A stretch of DNA of 46,247 nt, from NCBI GenBank assembly GCA_023388335.1, contig JAEWGL010000027.1:1-46247 (forward strand), read 5' to 3'. This stretch comes from Pseudomonadota bacterium. Lineage in GTDB: Bacteria > Pseudomonadota > Gammaproteobacteria > Pseudomonadales > Pseudomonadaceae. Below are positions 1-8,130 of the stretch, in pieces (the first letter of the stretch is position 1; the number at the start of each line of letters is the position of its first letter). The notes beneath the pieces are model-generated. The model was not told where the DNA came from and did not search any database. It was given only the letters and a program-made list of their open reading frames with translations. Made by a program: the position numbers and the translations under genes.

Positions 1-635
1 TGTCGCTCGGTATGCACGCATACCTCATGAGGCGGCACGATCACCTGCCCGGCCTGCTGCGCGGCAAGCTGTATCTCGCAGGCTTTTTCCAGGTAGTACA
101 TGCGCAGGAAGGCCTCGGCCACTGTGCTGCCGACCGCCAGCAAGCCATGGTTGCGCAGGATCATCACTGAATTTGTGCCCAGGTCCGCCACCAGCCGCTG
201 CTGCTCGTCCATGTCCAAGGCGATGCCTTCATAGGCGTGGTAGCCGACCCTGCCATAGAACTCCATGGATATCTGGTTGAGCGGCAGCAGCCCGCACTCC
301 AGCGCCGCCACCGCACAGCCGGCGCGGGTGTGGGTATGCAGCACGCAGTGGGCATCCTCACGGGCGCCATGGATGGCGCTGTGGATGACGAAGCCGGCCG
401 GGTTGACCGGATATTGGGTCGGCTCCACGGGGTTGCCGTGCAAGTCGATCTTTACCAGCGTGGAGGCGGTGATCTCATCGAACAGCAGGCCGTAGGGGTT
501 GATCAGGAAGTGATGCTCCGGGCCGGGCAGGCGTACGGAAATGTGGGTGAAGATCAGGTCGGTCATGCGAAAGTGCGCAATCAGCCGGTAGCAGGCGGCC
601 AGCTCCTGACGCAGGTTCCATTCGGCGGGGCTCAT
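1..635 (-). CDS. class II aldolase/adducin family protein, partial (C-terminus off the left edge)
   Basis: The frame reads leftwards from an ATG at 635 to the window edge without a stop, about 211 residues. The fold is recognised by the zinc-ligand motif HTHTRAG near residue 100 and a later RNHGLLAVG segment carrying the third histidine, both typical of class II aldolase/adducin enzymes such as fuculose-phosphate aldolase. Such enzymes cleave or epimerise sugar phosphates, or decarboxylate hydroxy acids, with Zn2+; the substrate here cannot be read from sequence. It starts 56 bp after the stop of the solute-binding protein gene, so the two are probably co-transcribed, with the rest of the operon outside the window. 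Confidence 0.9.
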   Translation of the reverse strand, partial: MSPAEWNLRQELAACYRLIAHFRMTDLIFTHISVRLPGPEHHFLINPYGLLFDEITASTLVKIDLHGNPVEPTQYPVNPAGFVIHSAIHGAREDAHCVLHTHTRAGCAVAALECGLLPLNQISMEFYGRVGYHAYEGIALDMDEQQRLVADLGTNSVMILRNHGLLAVGSTVAEAFLRMYYLEKACEIQLAAQQAGQVIVPPHEVCVHTER

Positions 636-691
636 TGTTGTTGTCCTGGTTGAGATGGATTGGGGCGCTCGGCGCCCCGGGAGACTCTACA

Positions 692-1735
692 TCACCTGCT
701 GGCCCAGGCGTTGAAGCGCTGCTCCAGTTCTTCACCATGGTCCACCCAGAATTCTACGTTCATTGCCAGCGCGCCCTCAAGGTTCTGGGGCGACGTCGGC
801 ACCCAACTCGCCAGGGACGTATCAAGCTTCGCCGCCGCCTGAGTATTGGTTGGCCCATAGGGAATCTGCTCGACATAATGCACCTGGGTGTCCGGCTGGT
901 TGGCGTAGGCGATCAACCGCCGTGCCTGCTCGGCATGCTTGGAGCCTTTGATGATCGCCCAGTAATCCATGCCATACAGGCTCCCCGGCCAGACCACGGC
1001 CAGCGGGCTGCCCTGCTGCGCGGCGACGGCAATGCGACCGCTGTAGGTGGACGTCATCACCACGTCGCCGGCAGCCAACCATTGGGCCGGCTGGGCACCG
1101 GCATCCCACCACTGGATGTAGGGCTTGAGCTCGCTGAGTTTGGCGAAGGCACGCTCGACCCCCGCCGGTGTGGACAGCACTTTGTATACCTCATCCACCT
1201 TGACTCCATCGGCCAGCAGCGCGAACTCCAGGTTGTACACCGCACGCTTGCGCAGGCCGCGCTTGCCTGGGTATTTCTTCACGTCCCAGAAATCGGCCCA
1301 GGAGGTCGGTGCCTGGGCCAGCTTGGCGCGGTCGTAGGCGATCGCCACGCTCCACACCAGGGCCGCTGACCCACAGTCCTGGGCGGCATCGGGGATCAGC
1401 TCGGCGGCATGGCCGAGCTGCTGCCAATCCAGGTGCTCGTAGATGCCCTCCTCGCACCCGCGCATCAGGTCCGGCCCTTCGATCTGCACCACGTCCCAAT
1501 CGACATTGCCGGTATCGGCCATCACCTGGATCCGCGCCATCTCGCCGTTGTATTCGCTCTGGATCAACTTGCTGCCGTCCTGGGCGCTGAAAGGCTGGAA
1601 GATCGCCACGTCCTGGGCTTTCTGGCCGGCGCCGCCATAGCCGACCACGACCATCTGCGGCGCCGCCTGCGCGCCGCCCAGGCTCAAGGCCAGAAGCACT
1701 GCGCACAGACCGGTCCTGCGGGGAAATGCTTGCAT
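692..1735 (-). CDS. ABC transporter periplasmic substrate-binding protein (polyamine/PotD-like class)
   Basis: The 347-residue protein starts with a clear Sec signal peptide, Arg-rich and then hydrophobic, ending at AQA about residue 25. The mature part looks like the spermidine/putrescine-binding family of solute-binding proteins: an early VVVGYGGAG strand, a WDVVQIEGPDL segment, and a late SKHAEQARRLIAYA helix. An AGGAGG-type ribosome site precedes the ATG. No permease or ATPase gene is visible; they may follow the aldolase beyond the left edge. The gene diverges from the flavin oxidoreductase at 1926 across a 190-bp region holding a large palindrome. The ligand is unknown; polyamine-like or other cationic nitrogen compounds are an inference from family only. 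Confidence 0.88.
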   Translation of the reverse strand: MQAFPRRTGLCAVLLALSLGGAQAAPQMVVVGYGGAGQKAQDVAIFQPFSAQDGSKLIQSEYNGEMARIQVMADTGNVDWDVVQIEGPDLMRGCEEGIYEHLDWQQLGHAAELIPDAAQDCGSAALVWSVAIAYDRAKLAQAPTSWADFWDVKKYPGKRGLRKRAVYNLEFALLADGVKVDEVYKVLSTPAGVERAFAKLSELKPYIQWWDAGAQPAQWLAAGDVVMTSTYSGRIAVAAQQGSPLAVVWPGSLYGMDYWAIIKGSKHAEQARRLIAYANQPDTQVHYVEQIPYGPTNTQAAAKLDTSLASWVPTSPQNLEGALAMNVEFWVDHGEELEQRFNAWASR

Positions 1736-1843
1736 CGGTGGTTCCTCCTGCCGGTGCCTGCGCAGGTGCGGCGCAGGCCCGCTTTCTTATTGTTGTGAGG
1801 GCTTGCCCCTGGATCAGGGGTGATTTCAACGCTAGTCGGGAGC

Positions 1844-1872
1844 CAGTAAAAAAACAAGTTGATTTTTTACTG
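1844..1872. promoter_or_regulatory. 29-bp near-perfect palindrome, probable operator of the divergent catabolic promoters
   Basis: Arms CAGTAAAAAA (1844-1853) and TTTTTTACTG (1863-1872) are perfectly complementary. The middle, CAAGTTG, is itself symmetrical, leaving one mismatched pair in 29 bp. It lies between the divergent starts at 1735 and 1926. The obvious candidate to bind it is the XRE-cupin regulator encoded at 3918, but that is inference. A second shorter inverted repeat, CCCCTG-GAT-CAGGGG, lies at 1806-1820. Confidence 0.7.
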
Positions 1873-1925
1873 CAGCTACACTTTGATGAGTAAAACAACA
1901 AAGACAACCGTCCGGAGCTGCGCGC

Positions 1926-3878
1926 ATGTCGACCGCCTTCACCCGCCTGTTCGAACCGCTGCAGATCCGTGGCAAACGCCTGAAAAATCGCATCATGTCC
2001 ACCGGGCATGACACCTGCTTGCCCACCGACAACCTGGTCAACGACGCACTGATCGCCTATCAGCGCGCCCGCGCCGAGGGCGGCGCCGGCCTGATCGTGC
2101 TGCAGGTGGCGGGTGTGCATGACAGTGCCCGCTACACCTCCCATGTGCTGATGGCCACCGACGATGCCTGCATCGACGGCTACCGGCGCTTGGCCGAAGC
2201 CTGCCATGCCCACGACACGGTAGTGCTGTCGCAACTGTTCCACCCTGGGCGAGAGATCATGGAGACGGCCGATGGCTTGCTGGCGGTGGCCTATTCGGCC
2301 TCGGCGGTGCCCAACGAGCGCTTCCGGATCATGCCACGGGCGCTGGACCAGGCGATGATCGACGAGATCGTCCAGGGCTACGCCAGCGCCGCCCGCCGCC
2401 TGTACCAGGCCGGGCTGGACGGCGTGGAGGTAGTCGCCAGCCACGGTTACCTGCCGGCGCAGTTCCTCAACCCGCGGGTCAACCGCCGCATCGACGGCTA
2501 CAACGGCGACCTCGAGCGACGCCTGCGTTTCTTGCGCGAAGTGCTGGCGGCAGTGCGCGCGGCCACCGACGAGCACTTCATCGTCGGCCTGCGTATCAGC
2601 GCCGATGAGCGCGACCCCGAGGGGCTGACCGAGGACGAATCCCTGGTCGCCGCCGAGGCCCTGCAGCGCCAGATCGATTACCTGCACATTGTCGCCGGCA
2701 CCTCCGCATCGCTGGGCGGCGCAGTGCACATCGTCCCGCCGATGGCCATCGAAGCGGCCTACCTGGCCCGCGAGGCCGGCACCTTCAAGGCGCGCCTGGA
2801 CATCCCGCTGTTCGTCACCGGGCGCATCAACCAGCCCCAGGAAGCCGAGCTAATCCTCGCCCGCGGCCAGGCCGACGTTTGCGGCATGACGCGCGCGCTG
2901 ATCTGCGACCCGCAGATGCCGGCCAAGACCGAGCGTGGCCAAGTCGAGGACGTACGCGCCTGCATCGCCTGTAACCAGGCGTGCATCGGCCATTTCCACC
3001 GCGGCCTGCCGATCTCTTGCATCCAGCACCCGGAAACCGGTCGTGAGCTGCAGTACGGCAAGCTCAACCTCACCCTTGCCCGCAAACGCGTCATGATCGC
3101 CGGCGGCGGCCCGGCCGGCATGAAGGCCGCCGCTGTCGCCGCGGCGCGGGGCCACGACGTCACCCTCTACGAGGCCAGCCCACAGCTGGGCGGCCAGGTA
3201 CTGTTGGCCCAACTGCTGCCCCGGCGCAGCGAGTTTGGTGGCGCCAGCACCAACCTGCAGCGGGAGATGCAACTGGCTGGCGTGCGCGTGTTACGCAACA
3301 CCAGAGTCGATGGTGCCCTGGTCGAACGCGAGCGCCCCGACCTGGTGATCGCCGCCACCGGTGCCACGCCTTACTGGCCAGCGTTCGAGCGCAGCGGCGA
3401 GATGCAGGTGGTGGATGCCTGGCAGGTCCTGCGCAACCAGGTCACCTTGGGCCGCTCGGTACTGGTGGTGGACTGGCGCAGCGACTGGATCGGCCCAGGC
3501 ATCGCCGAGCGCCTGGCGCGCGACGGACATCAGGTGCAACTGGCGGTCAACGGCACCCACTGCGGCGAGAGCCTGCCCCTGTACGTGCGCGACCAGCTGG
3601 CCGGCGAGCTGCACCGCCTGCGCATCCCGATCACCCCCTATGCGCGGCTCTATGGCTGCGACGACAACACCGTCTACCTGCTGCACACCGCCAGCGGCGA
3701 ACCGATGATCTTCGAGGGCATCGACACCCTAGTGCTGTGCCTGGGCCATCAGCCCCAAGACACCCTGGCCGAGGAACTGGCGGGCCTGGTCGAGGTGCGG
3801 CGCATTGGCGATTGCCTGGCGCCGCGCACCGTTGAGGAGGCGGTCCACGACGGCCTGACGGTTGCCTGGGCGCTCTGA
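1926..3878 (+). CDS. NADH:flavin oxidoreductase with FMN barrel, 4Fe-4S motif and FAD/NAD domain (dienoyl-CoA reductase / N-demethylase type)
   Basis: The 650-residue protein has the three-part build of 2,4-dienoyl-CoA reductase, trimethylamine dehydrogenase and DgcA-type demethylases. Residues about 1-340 form an old-yellow-enzyme TIM barrel. Then comes a CxxCxxxC-x11-C cluster motif (CIACNQAC...C), the classic 4Fe-4S site. An FAD fold follows, starting at VMIAGGGPAGMKAA, with a second dinucleotide fold around VVVDWRSDWIGPGIAERLA in which the usual GxGxxG is degenerate. The start ATG has CGGAG upstream. It leads a three-gene run with the regulator and the enoyl-CoA hydratase. Either unsaturated acyl-CoA reduction or oxidative N-demethylation would fit; the solute-binding protein next door mildly favours an amine, the hydratase an acyl-CoA. 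Confidence 0.9.
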   Translation: MSTAFTRLFEPLQIRGKRLKNRIMSTGHDTCLPTDNLVNDALIAYQRARAEGGAGLIVLQVAGVHDSARYTSHVLMATDDACIDGYRRLAEACHAHDTVVLSQLFHPGREIMETADGLLAVAYSASAVPNERFRIMPRALDQAMIDEIVQGYASAARRLYQAGLDGVEVVASHGYLPAQFLNPRVNRRIDGYNGDLERRLRFLREVLAAVRAATDEHFIVGLRISADERDPEGLTEDESLVAAEALQRQIDYLHIVAGTSASLGGAVHIVPPMAIEAAYLAREAGTFKARLDIPLFVTGRINQPQEAELILARGQADVCGMTRALICDPQMPAKTERGQVEDVRACIACNQACIGHFHRGLPISCIQHPETGRELQYGKLNLTLARKRVMIAGGGPAGMKAAAVAAARGHDVTLYEASPQLGGQVLLAQLLPRRSEFGGASTNLQREMQLAGVRVLRNTRVDGALVERERPDLVIAATGATPYWPAFERSGEMQVVDAWQVLRNQVTLGRSVLVVDWRSDWIGPGIAERLARDGHQVQLAVNGTHCGESLPLYVRDQLAGELHRLRIPITPYARLYGCDDNTVYLLHTASGEPMIFEGIDTLVLCLGHQPQDTLAEELAGLVEVRRIGDCLAPRTVEEAVHDGLTVAWAL

Positions 3879-3917
3879 GGCTGGTCATACTGCCGCTTTC
3901 CCGATGGACCGACGCGC

Positions 3918-4523
3918 ATGAGCCAGCATCCCCTGACGCCGCCGCACGCTACTGAAGACGGTGGCGCAGCCCCGCAGTTTCTCGGCACCCGCATCCGCGG
4001 CCTGCGCAAGCGCCGCGGCATGACCCTGACGGAACTGGCCAAACAGAGCGAACTGACCGCTGGCTACATCAGCCAGCTGGAGCGCAACCTTTCCTATCCG
4101 TCGATCCCGGCGCTGTTCAATATTGCCCGCAGCCTGGGTGTGACCATCCAGTGGTTTTTCGCCAGCGAGGCCTGCACCGCTCCAGAAGACAGCGGCTACG
4201 TGGTACGCAAGAACAGCCGCCTGAGCGTGCATTACGAAGACGGCATCGTCGATCAGCTGCTCACGCCGCAGCCCAACCGCCACTTGGAAATCCTCCACTC
4301 GCGCTTCCCGCCGGGCACCTATAGCCAGCAGAGTTACAGCCACGACGGTGAGGAAGCGGGTTACCTGCTGTCCGGCAGTTTCGAGCTGTGGGTGGGTGAG
4401 CGGTATTTTCAGTTGAGCGAAGGCGACAGCTTCAGTTTTTCCAGCCAGGAGCCGCACCGTTATGGCAACCCTGGCGAAGTGGATGCGGTGGTGATCTGGG
4501 TGATCACCCCGCCGACGTTCTGA
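3918..4523 (+). CDS. XRE-family transcriptional regulator with C-terminal cupin domain
   Basis: The protein has 201 residues. A helix-turn-helix of the XRE/Cro type occupies roughly residues 22-77 (IRGLRKRRGMTLTELAKQSE and the following recognition segment GYISQLERN). A Cupin_2 barrel occupies about residues 115-195, with the PGTYSQQSYSHDGEEAGYLL strand region. This architecture is common in local regulators of amino-acid, polyamine and nitrogen-compound catabolism (the PuuR type), where the cupin senses the ligand or metal. It sits 39 bp after the flavin oxidoreductase and 21 bp before the hydratase, so it is probably the pathway-specific regulator and the likely ligand of the palindrome at 1844. 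Confidence 0.92.
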   Translation: MSQHPLTPPHATEDGGAAPQFLGTRIRGLRKRRGMTLTELAKQSELTAGYISQLERNLSYPSIPALFNIARSLGVTIQWFFASEACTAPEDSGYVVRKNSRLSVHYEDGIVDQLLTPQPNRHLEILHSRFPPGTYSQQSYSHDGEEAGYLLSGSFELWVGERYFQLSEGDSFSFSSQEPHRYGNPGEVDAVVIWVITPPTF

Positions 4524-4544
4524 TACCGACAACAAAGGCACGCC

Positions 4545-5291
4545 ATGAACGACTTGATTACCCGCGAATTGGACAAGGGCCTTCTGACCCTCACCTTCAA
4601 CCGTCCAGACAAGCTCAATGCCTTGAACACGGCGATGTACACGCAGTTGGGCGATCAACTGCTCGCGGCCGAGGAGGATGCGCAGGTCGATGTGATTCTG
4701 CTCACCGGCGGCCCGCAGTGCTTTTGCGCGGGCAACGACCTCAAGGACTTTCTCGACAACCCGCCCAAGGACATGGACAGCCCGGTGTTTCGCCTGATGC
4801 GCGTGGTCATGGCGCTGGATAAGCCGCTGATTGCCGCGGTGTCAGGCGCCGCCATCGGCATTGGCGCCACCCTGCTGCTGCATTGCGATCAGGTACTGGT
4901 CAGCCGCTCGGCCAAGCTACGCATGCCGTTCGTGCCGTTGGGGCTGTGCCCGGAGTTTGGTTCCAGCCTGTTGTTGCCACGGATGCTCGGGCATGCGCGT
5001 GCCGCGCGGTTATTGCTGTGCAACGAGTTGCTCACGGGTGAACAGGCCGTCGAATGGGGTCTGGCCAACGAACTGCATGACGATGGTGAGCAGTGCCTGG
5101 CGGCGGCGCGCAACCTGGCTGAGCGACTGCAAGCCTTACCCCAGCAAGCACTACGAATCAGCAAACGCTTGCTCAAGAATGCTCATCGTGAAGAACTGGA
5201 CGCTACTGTTCGCCGAGAAGGATTGCTGTTTATCGAACGGCTGCAAACGCCGCAAGCGAAAGCGGCGTTGCGGGCGTTGGTCAAGGATTGA
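4545..5291 (+). CDS. enoyl-CoA hydratase/isomerase family protein
   Basis: The 248-residue protein shows the crotonase fold. The first oxyanion-hole segment CFCAGNDLKDF lies at about residues 60-70 and the second, SGAAIGIGATLLL, at about 102-115. The active-site helix region reads VPLGLCPEFGSSLLLPRMLG. Only the glutamate of PEFGSS is seen at the position used by the isomerase and PaaG-type subfamilies; the second hydratase glutamate is not obvious, so double-bond isomerisation is as likely as hydration. The start has an AAGG site about 10 bases upstream. It is the last gene of the plus-strand unit. I see no terminator that clearly belongs to it. Confidence 0.9.
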   Translation: MNDLITRELDKGLLTLTFNRPDKLNALNTAMYTQLGDQLLAAEEDAQVDVILLTGGPQCFCAGNDLKDFLDNPPKDMDSPVFRLMRVVMALDKPLIAAVSGAAIGIGATLLLHCDQVLVSRSAKLRMPFVPLGLCPEFGSSLLLPRMLGHARAARLLLCNELLTGEQAVEWGLANELHDDGEQCLAAARNLAERLQALPQQALRISKRLLKNAHREELDATVRREGLLFIERLQTPQAKAALRALVKD

Positions 5292-5353
5292 TGCCTTGGG
5301 GAAGTCCAACGCGGGCCTCTACAGTGGCCGGCGTGGGCGCTGGAAAAGAAAAT

Positions 5354-5373
5354 GCCCGGCACAGTGGCCGGGC
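5354..5373 (-). terminator. intrinsic terminator after the 66-aa acidic protein
   Basis: The perfect 7-bp stem GCCCGGC/GCCGGGC has a 6-base loop. On the minus strand it is followed by a T-rich run (ATTTTCTTTTCC). It lies 16 bases past the stop of the gene at 5390-5590 and may also stop transcripts converging from the hydratase. Confidence 0.8.
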
Positions 5374-5389
5374 TCATTAACAAGGAAGT

Positions 5390-5590
5390 TCATCGAGGCT
5401 CTGGATGCTCGCTTGATACAGAATTGTTGGCATCCACATCTGCCATTTCCTCATCGACAGGTGCTTCGGCATCTGCCGGGAGCGGGACCTCAGCCTCGTT
5501 CGGCTTGGGGTCGTTTCTTGTTTCATCATCCGTTTTGCCCGCTGTGCCCCTCTGAGAAATGTTGCCGGGGGCGTTTTCATCAATATCCAT
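5390..5590 (-). CDS. small acidic, probably disordered protein of unknown function
   Basis: The 66-residue product is rich in Asp, Glu, Pro and Asn (for example EAEVPLPADAEAPVDEEMAD) with no hydrophobic core, signal peptide or cysteine, so it is probably intrinsically disordered and cytoplasmic. I chose the ATG at 5590 because GGAG sits 8-9 bases upstream; the longer in-frame extension looks non-coding. A clean terminator follows. It resembles in style, though not clearly in sequence, the 86-residue protein at 6856. I do not recognise the family. Confidence 0.65.
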   Translation of the reverse strand: MDIDENAPGNISQRGTAGKTDDETRNDPKPNEAEVPLPADAEAPVDEEMADVDANNSVSSEHPEPR

Positions 5591-5729
5591 GCTGAATCTC
5601 CGGTCTAATGCGCGGGGTATCCGTGCTTGAACATGAGAGCAAAAACCTGCGCCATGAGTGCCGGACGCTGGACGAACGGCGGTAACCAAAGCCCAGCTTT
5701 TGCTGAACGGTCAGCGCAGGCTACCGAGA

Positions 5730-5751
5730 CCTGCACATGTGCGGGCTTTTT
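5730..5751 (+). terminator. plus-strand terminator-like hairpin without an obvious gene
   Basis: CCTGCA/TGCGGG (one G-T pair) with a CATG loop is followed by CTTTTT on the plus strand. No plus-strand gene that I can recognise ends here, so it either closes an undetected small RNA or is left over from a lost gene. Confidence 0.5.
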
Positions 5752-5784
5752 GTTGTCTTCAGCAAAACGCCGGAACAAGCGCCT

Positions 5785-6582
5785 TCAAAGCTCCACCTTT
5801 ATCCACCGGGTTTCAGGCGCCACATACAGGAATCGACCTGTGGCCTCCGCTTTATTACCGCCCGCATTATTTATCATCCAATCGTAAAATCTTTGGACTG
5901 CGGCGGCATGCTGCTGGCCATCATAGGTACCTTCGTTGGAATGAAATTGCTGATCGATGTGCAGATAGTAGTCGCACACGTAGCCTGGCTTTTGTAATGA
6001 CTTTTGACATGCCCGCTTTTTGAAATCCACGACATAGACATCTATCCCGTTGACTGGATTGTTGATACTTACGCTGAGCGATTGGCTAACAGCCTGACGC
6101 AATTCTTGCTCAGTCGGCTCGCGCTGATCGGCCGGTTCTGTCACGCCCTCAACAGCTACGGGCTGAGACACTGGCATGCGCTCTCGCGAGAGCACGAATG
6201 CCTGGCAATCGCCGAGGCTGGTCTGTTTTCGAACGTCTATCGTTTGACCATTTGCCGACAGCAAGCCGCTCAACCCGGCGAAGCCCCCTTGGTAATTCTC
6301 TTCTGCTGGCTTGAAGTAAACCCAATATCCTTCCCAGCCCTTCATGAAAGCTGGTTTGATTGGATAGTTCAGCGGATGGACCCGTTCTGGACCATAGCCA
6401 CCATGAGACAACGCTCCTGAACCGTCCTGCATGTCGATCGTGAAAACCGCGAGCCCTAATGGGCATCTGGTTTGCCCAGTCCACCTGCCATCGACATTGG
6501 GCGGTTCATCAGCAAAAGCCACCCCTGCGCATAGCATCAGGCTGCCCAGCAGAAATTGAGAATGCTTTGTTGGATTTTTCAA
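5785..6582 (-). CDS. exported protein of unknown function
   Basis: The start is probably TTG at 6582, preceded at good spacing by AGGGGTGA. From there the 265-residue product begins with a basic stretch and a signal peptide ending AFADEPP (about residue 23). An upstream in-frame ATG at 6699 would bury the signal peptide and is less likely. The mature protein contains a lipocalin-like opening (VDGRWTGQTRCPLGLAVFTI) and two cysteine-containing segments, ending in a region rich in aromatic residues (RFYDWMINN). Those features suggest a periplasmic beta-rich protein. I do not recognise a named family. It is flanked by the two small acidic genes on the same strand. Confidence 0.7.
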   Translation of the reverse strand: MKNPTKHSQFLLGSLMLCAGVAFADEPPNVDGRWTGQTRCPLGLAVFTIDMQDGSGALSHGGYGPERVHPLNYPIKPAFMKGWEGYWVYFKPAEENYQGGFAGLSGLLSANGQTIDVRKQTSLGDCQAFVLSRERMPVSQPVAVEGVTEPADQREPTEQELRQAVSQSLSVSINNPVNGIDVYVVDFKKRACQKSLQKPGYVCDYYLHIDQQFHSNEGTYDGQQHAAAVQRFYDWMINNAGGNKAEATGRFLYVAPETRWIKVEL

Positions 6583-6810
6583 GGCTTCACCCCTATGTAA
6601 AAAGTCGGGAAACCTGCTGGAAGCATCACGCTCATCCTTCAAAGCGGTAAAACGCCGTCGGTCGACAAGCCAGCAAATAGAGACTAGCAACTGCTGCAAA
6701 AAAAAGAGGAATCGGCGTTCATCGCGTAATGCTCGAAGAGAAGCATCACGCTTCCTTTTTCTGGCTAATGTGGCGATGGAGAAGCCTGGCAGGGGGCCAG
6801 AAAGGAAAAA

Positions 6811-6830
6811 GCCCAGCGCAATGGCTGGGC
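6811..6830 (-). terminator. intrinsic terminator after the 86-aa acidic protein
   Basis: The perfect 7-bp stem GCCCAGC/GCTGGGC has a 6-base loop and a minus-strand TTTTTCC tail. It lies 25 bases past the stop of the 6856-7116 gene. Confidence 0.88.
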
Positions 6831-6855
6831 TTGGAAGCAGTGCTTTCAGCGCCGC

Positions 6856-7116
6856 TTACTCTGCGTCAATCAGACTATCAGTCTTCGTATTTCCATTGTC
6901 CCGGTTGTTGTCCCGGTTCGTCAGGGCGTCTTGATCAGACCCTGGGCTCTCTGGTGGAGGATTCCAGTCTTCGGGTCTCTTTTGAGCCTCCGGCTCATCA
7001 GCGCCCTGCTTGGGTTCGGATTTGGCTTGCTCAATGCCAGAGCCATGCCCTTCCCCGGTATCAGGCTCAGCGGGGCCCGGGTAGGCAGCTTCTGGTCCGT
7101 TGTTTTCGATTGCCAT
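6856..7116 (-). CDS. small hydrophilic, probably disordered protein of unknown function
   Basis: The 86-residue product is rich in Glu, Asp, Pro, Gly and Asn (GPEAAYPGPAEPDTGEG, later TNRDNNRDNGNTKTD) with no hydrophobic segment. An AGGGGAGA ribosome site stands just upstream of the ATG and a textbook terminator follows, so it is very probably expressed. Composition suggests a disordered, hydrophilin-like stress protein, but I do not recognise the family and would not assign a role. Confidence 0.7.
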   Translation of the reverse strand: MAIENNGPEAAYPGPAEPDTGEGHGSGIEQAKSEPKQGADEPEAQKRPEDWNPPPESPGSDQDALTNRDNNRDNGNTKTDSLIDAE

Positions 7117-7490
7117 ATGACTCTCCCCTCTTTAACGCAGGACATCTGCGTATGCAGTTCTGAAAACCCGGCTTGAGGTGAAGTGCCCTGGCTTCGACGA
7201 GTGGCGACAAAAAACCGATTTGTGGGTTACGTGGGTCACCAGGCGGCCGGCTCGATATTCATTTCGCAAAGAGGCACGGAACCGGTATCGAGAATGCACC
7301 GTCGCATTACGCTAGATGATCTGCGCTGCTGGCCTGGACCGCGCCTGGCGCTGCCTGATTTCTGCGTACCTCTTGCTAAGCGCTCAGTGCACTGCGGTGC
7401 ACTTAAGCTTCTGACATTAGCTTAATCGCCACGGACTTTTTTGCTGTCTGGGTGACAGCGTGCCAATACTTAACCTCGCCTTTGAATCCA
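7117..7490. other. intergenic region without a recognisable gene
   Basis: I see no gene in these 374 bases. They contain a perfect hairpin AGTGCAC-TGCG-GTGCACT (7386-7403) and a second one, GCTGTC-TGGGT-GACAGC (7443-7459). Neither is followed by a clear T-run on a strand where a gene ends. Short frames here have several stops and no ribosome site. Confidence 0.6.
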
Positions 7491-7988
7491 TCAGTTGATC
7501 GGCACCAAGCGGTCACGCTGGGAAGCGCTCAGGTCGTCGATCAGGGCGATTTTCAGCGTGCCAGTGGATGCATCAGCCAGAGGCTTGCCCATGTCAGCCG
7601 ATGCGTACTCCGGGAGCTTGTACATAGCCCCGGTAAGCGGGTCGACAATCAGCATGCCAATCAGGCCACCGATGAGGATGTTTCCCCAGTACCAGCCGCT
7701 CAAGCTGGAGTCCAGCTCAACGGTCTTATCCGGGTACCCCTCTTTCTTGAATCGCAGCGTGTAGGTCTGGCCGGAGAAGTATCCCTTGCCTGACTTGAGC
7801 GTGACAGTGCTCGGCGTATTTCCGGTGTGCACCACTGTGCCATTTTTGTCGGTGATTTCGAATGTCGCACCAGGCGGTGCGCTCGATACAGCGACTGGGT
7901 AGCGAGATTCACCAACAATGCTCGCGCAGCCTTGCATTCCCACCATTGCAGCAACTGCAGCTGCTCCTACCATCTTCCGAAACGTCAT
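7491..7988 (-). CDS. putative lipoprotein with PEGA-like domain
   Basis: The 165-residue product has a lipoprotein signal peptide ending in a lipobox-like GMQGC (Cys about residue 21), so it is probably lipid-anchored. The following segment (YPVAVSSAPPGATFEITDKN, then GTVVHTGNTPSTVTLKSG) has the turn-rich pattern of PEGA surface-exposed repeats. A hydrophobic Gly-rich stretch (WGNILIGGLIGMLIVDPLTG) follows near residues 108-127. Similar small lipoproteins are common in Pseudomonas, and their function is unknown. The gene stands alone; no partner can be inferred from its neighbours, which are degraded elements. Confidence 0.85.
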   Translation of the reverse strand: MTFRKMVGAAAVAAMVGMQGCASIVGESRYPVAVSSAPPGATFEITDKNGTVVHTGNTPSTVTLKSGKGYFSGQTYTLRFKKEGYPDKTVELDSSLSGWYWGNILIGGLIGMLIVDPLTGAMYKLPEYASADMGKPLADASTGTLKIALIDDLSASQRDRLVPIN

Positions 7989-8130
7989 TGATGCTGCTCC
8001 ATTACGCCGTCATTGGCCTGGCCGAGGTTCGGCCGGCGGCGATTTTACCGAAATAATATCACTTTGACATCACCGGCCCAGCGGTCGCGCGATGGCACGG
8101 GGTCGGTGTGGTAGGAATGGCTTTCTCAGG

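Noticed and set aside
1191..2729. 512-codon minus-strand frame spanning the SBP gene, the intergenic region and the flavin oxidoreductase
   Set aside because: It overlaps two well-supported genes in other frames and crosses their divergent promoter region.
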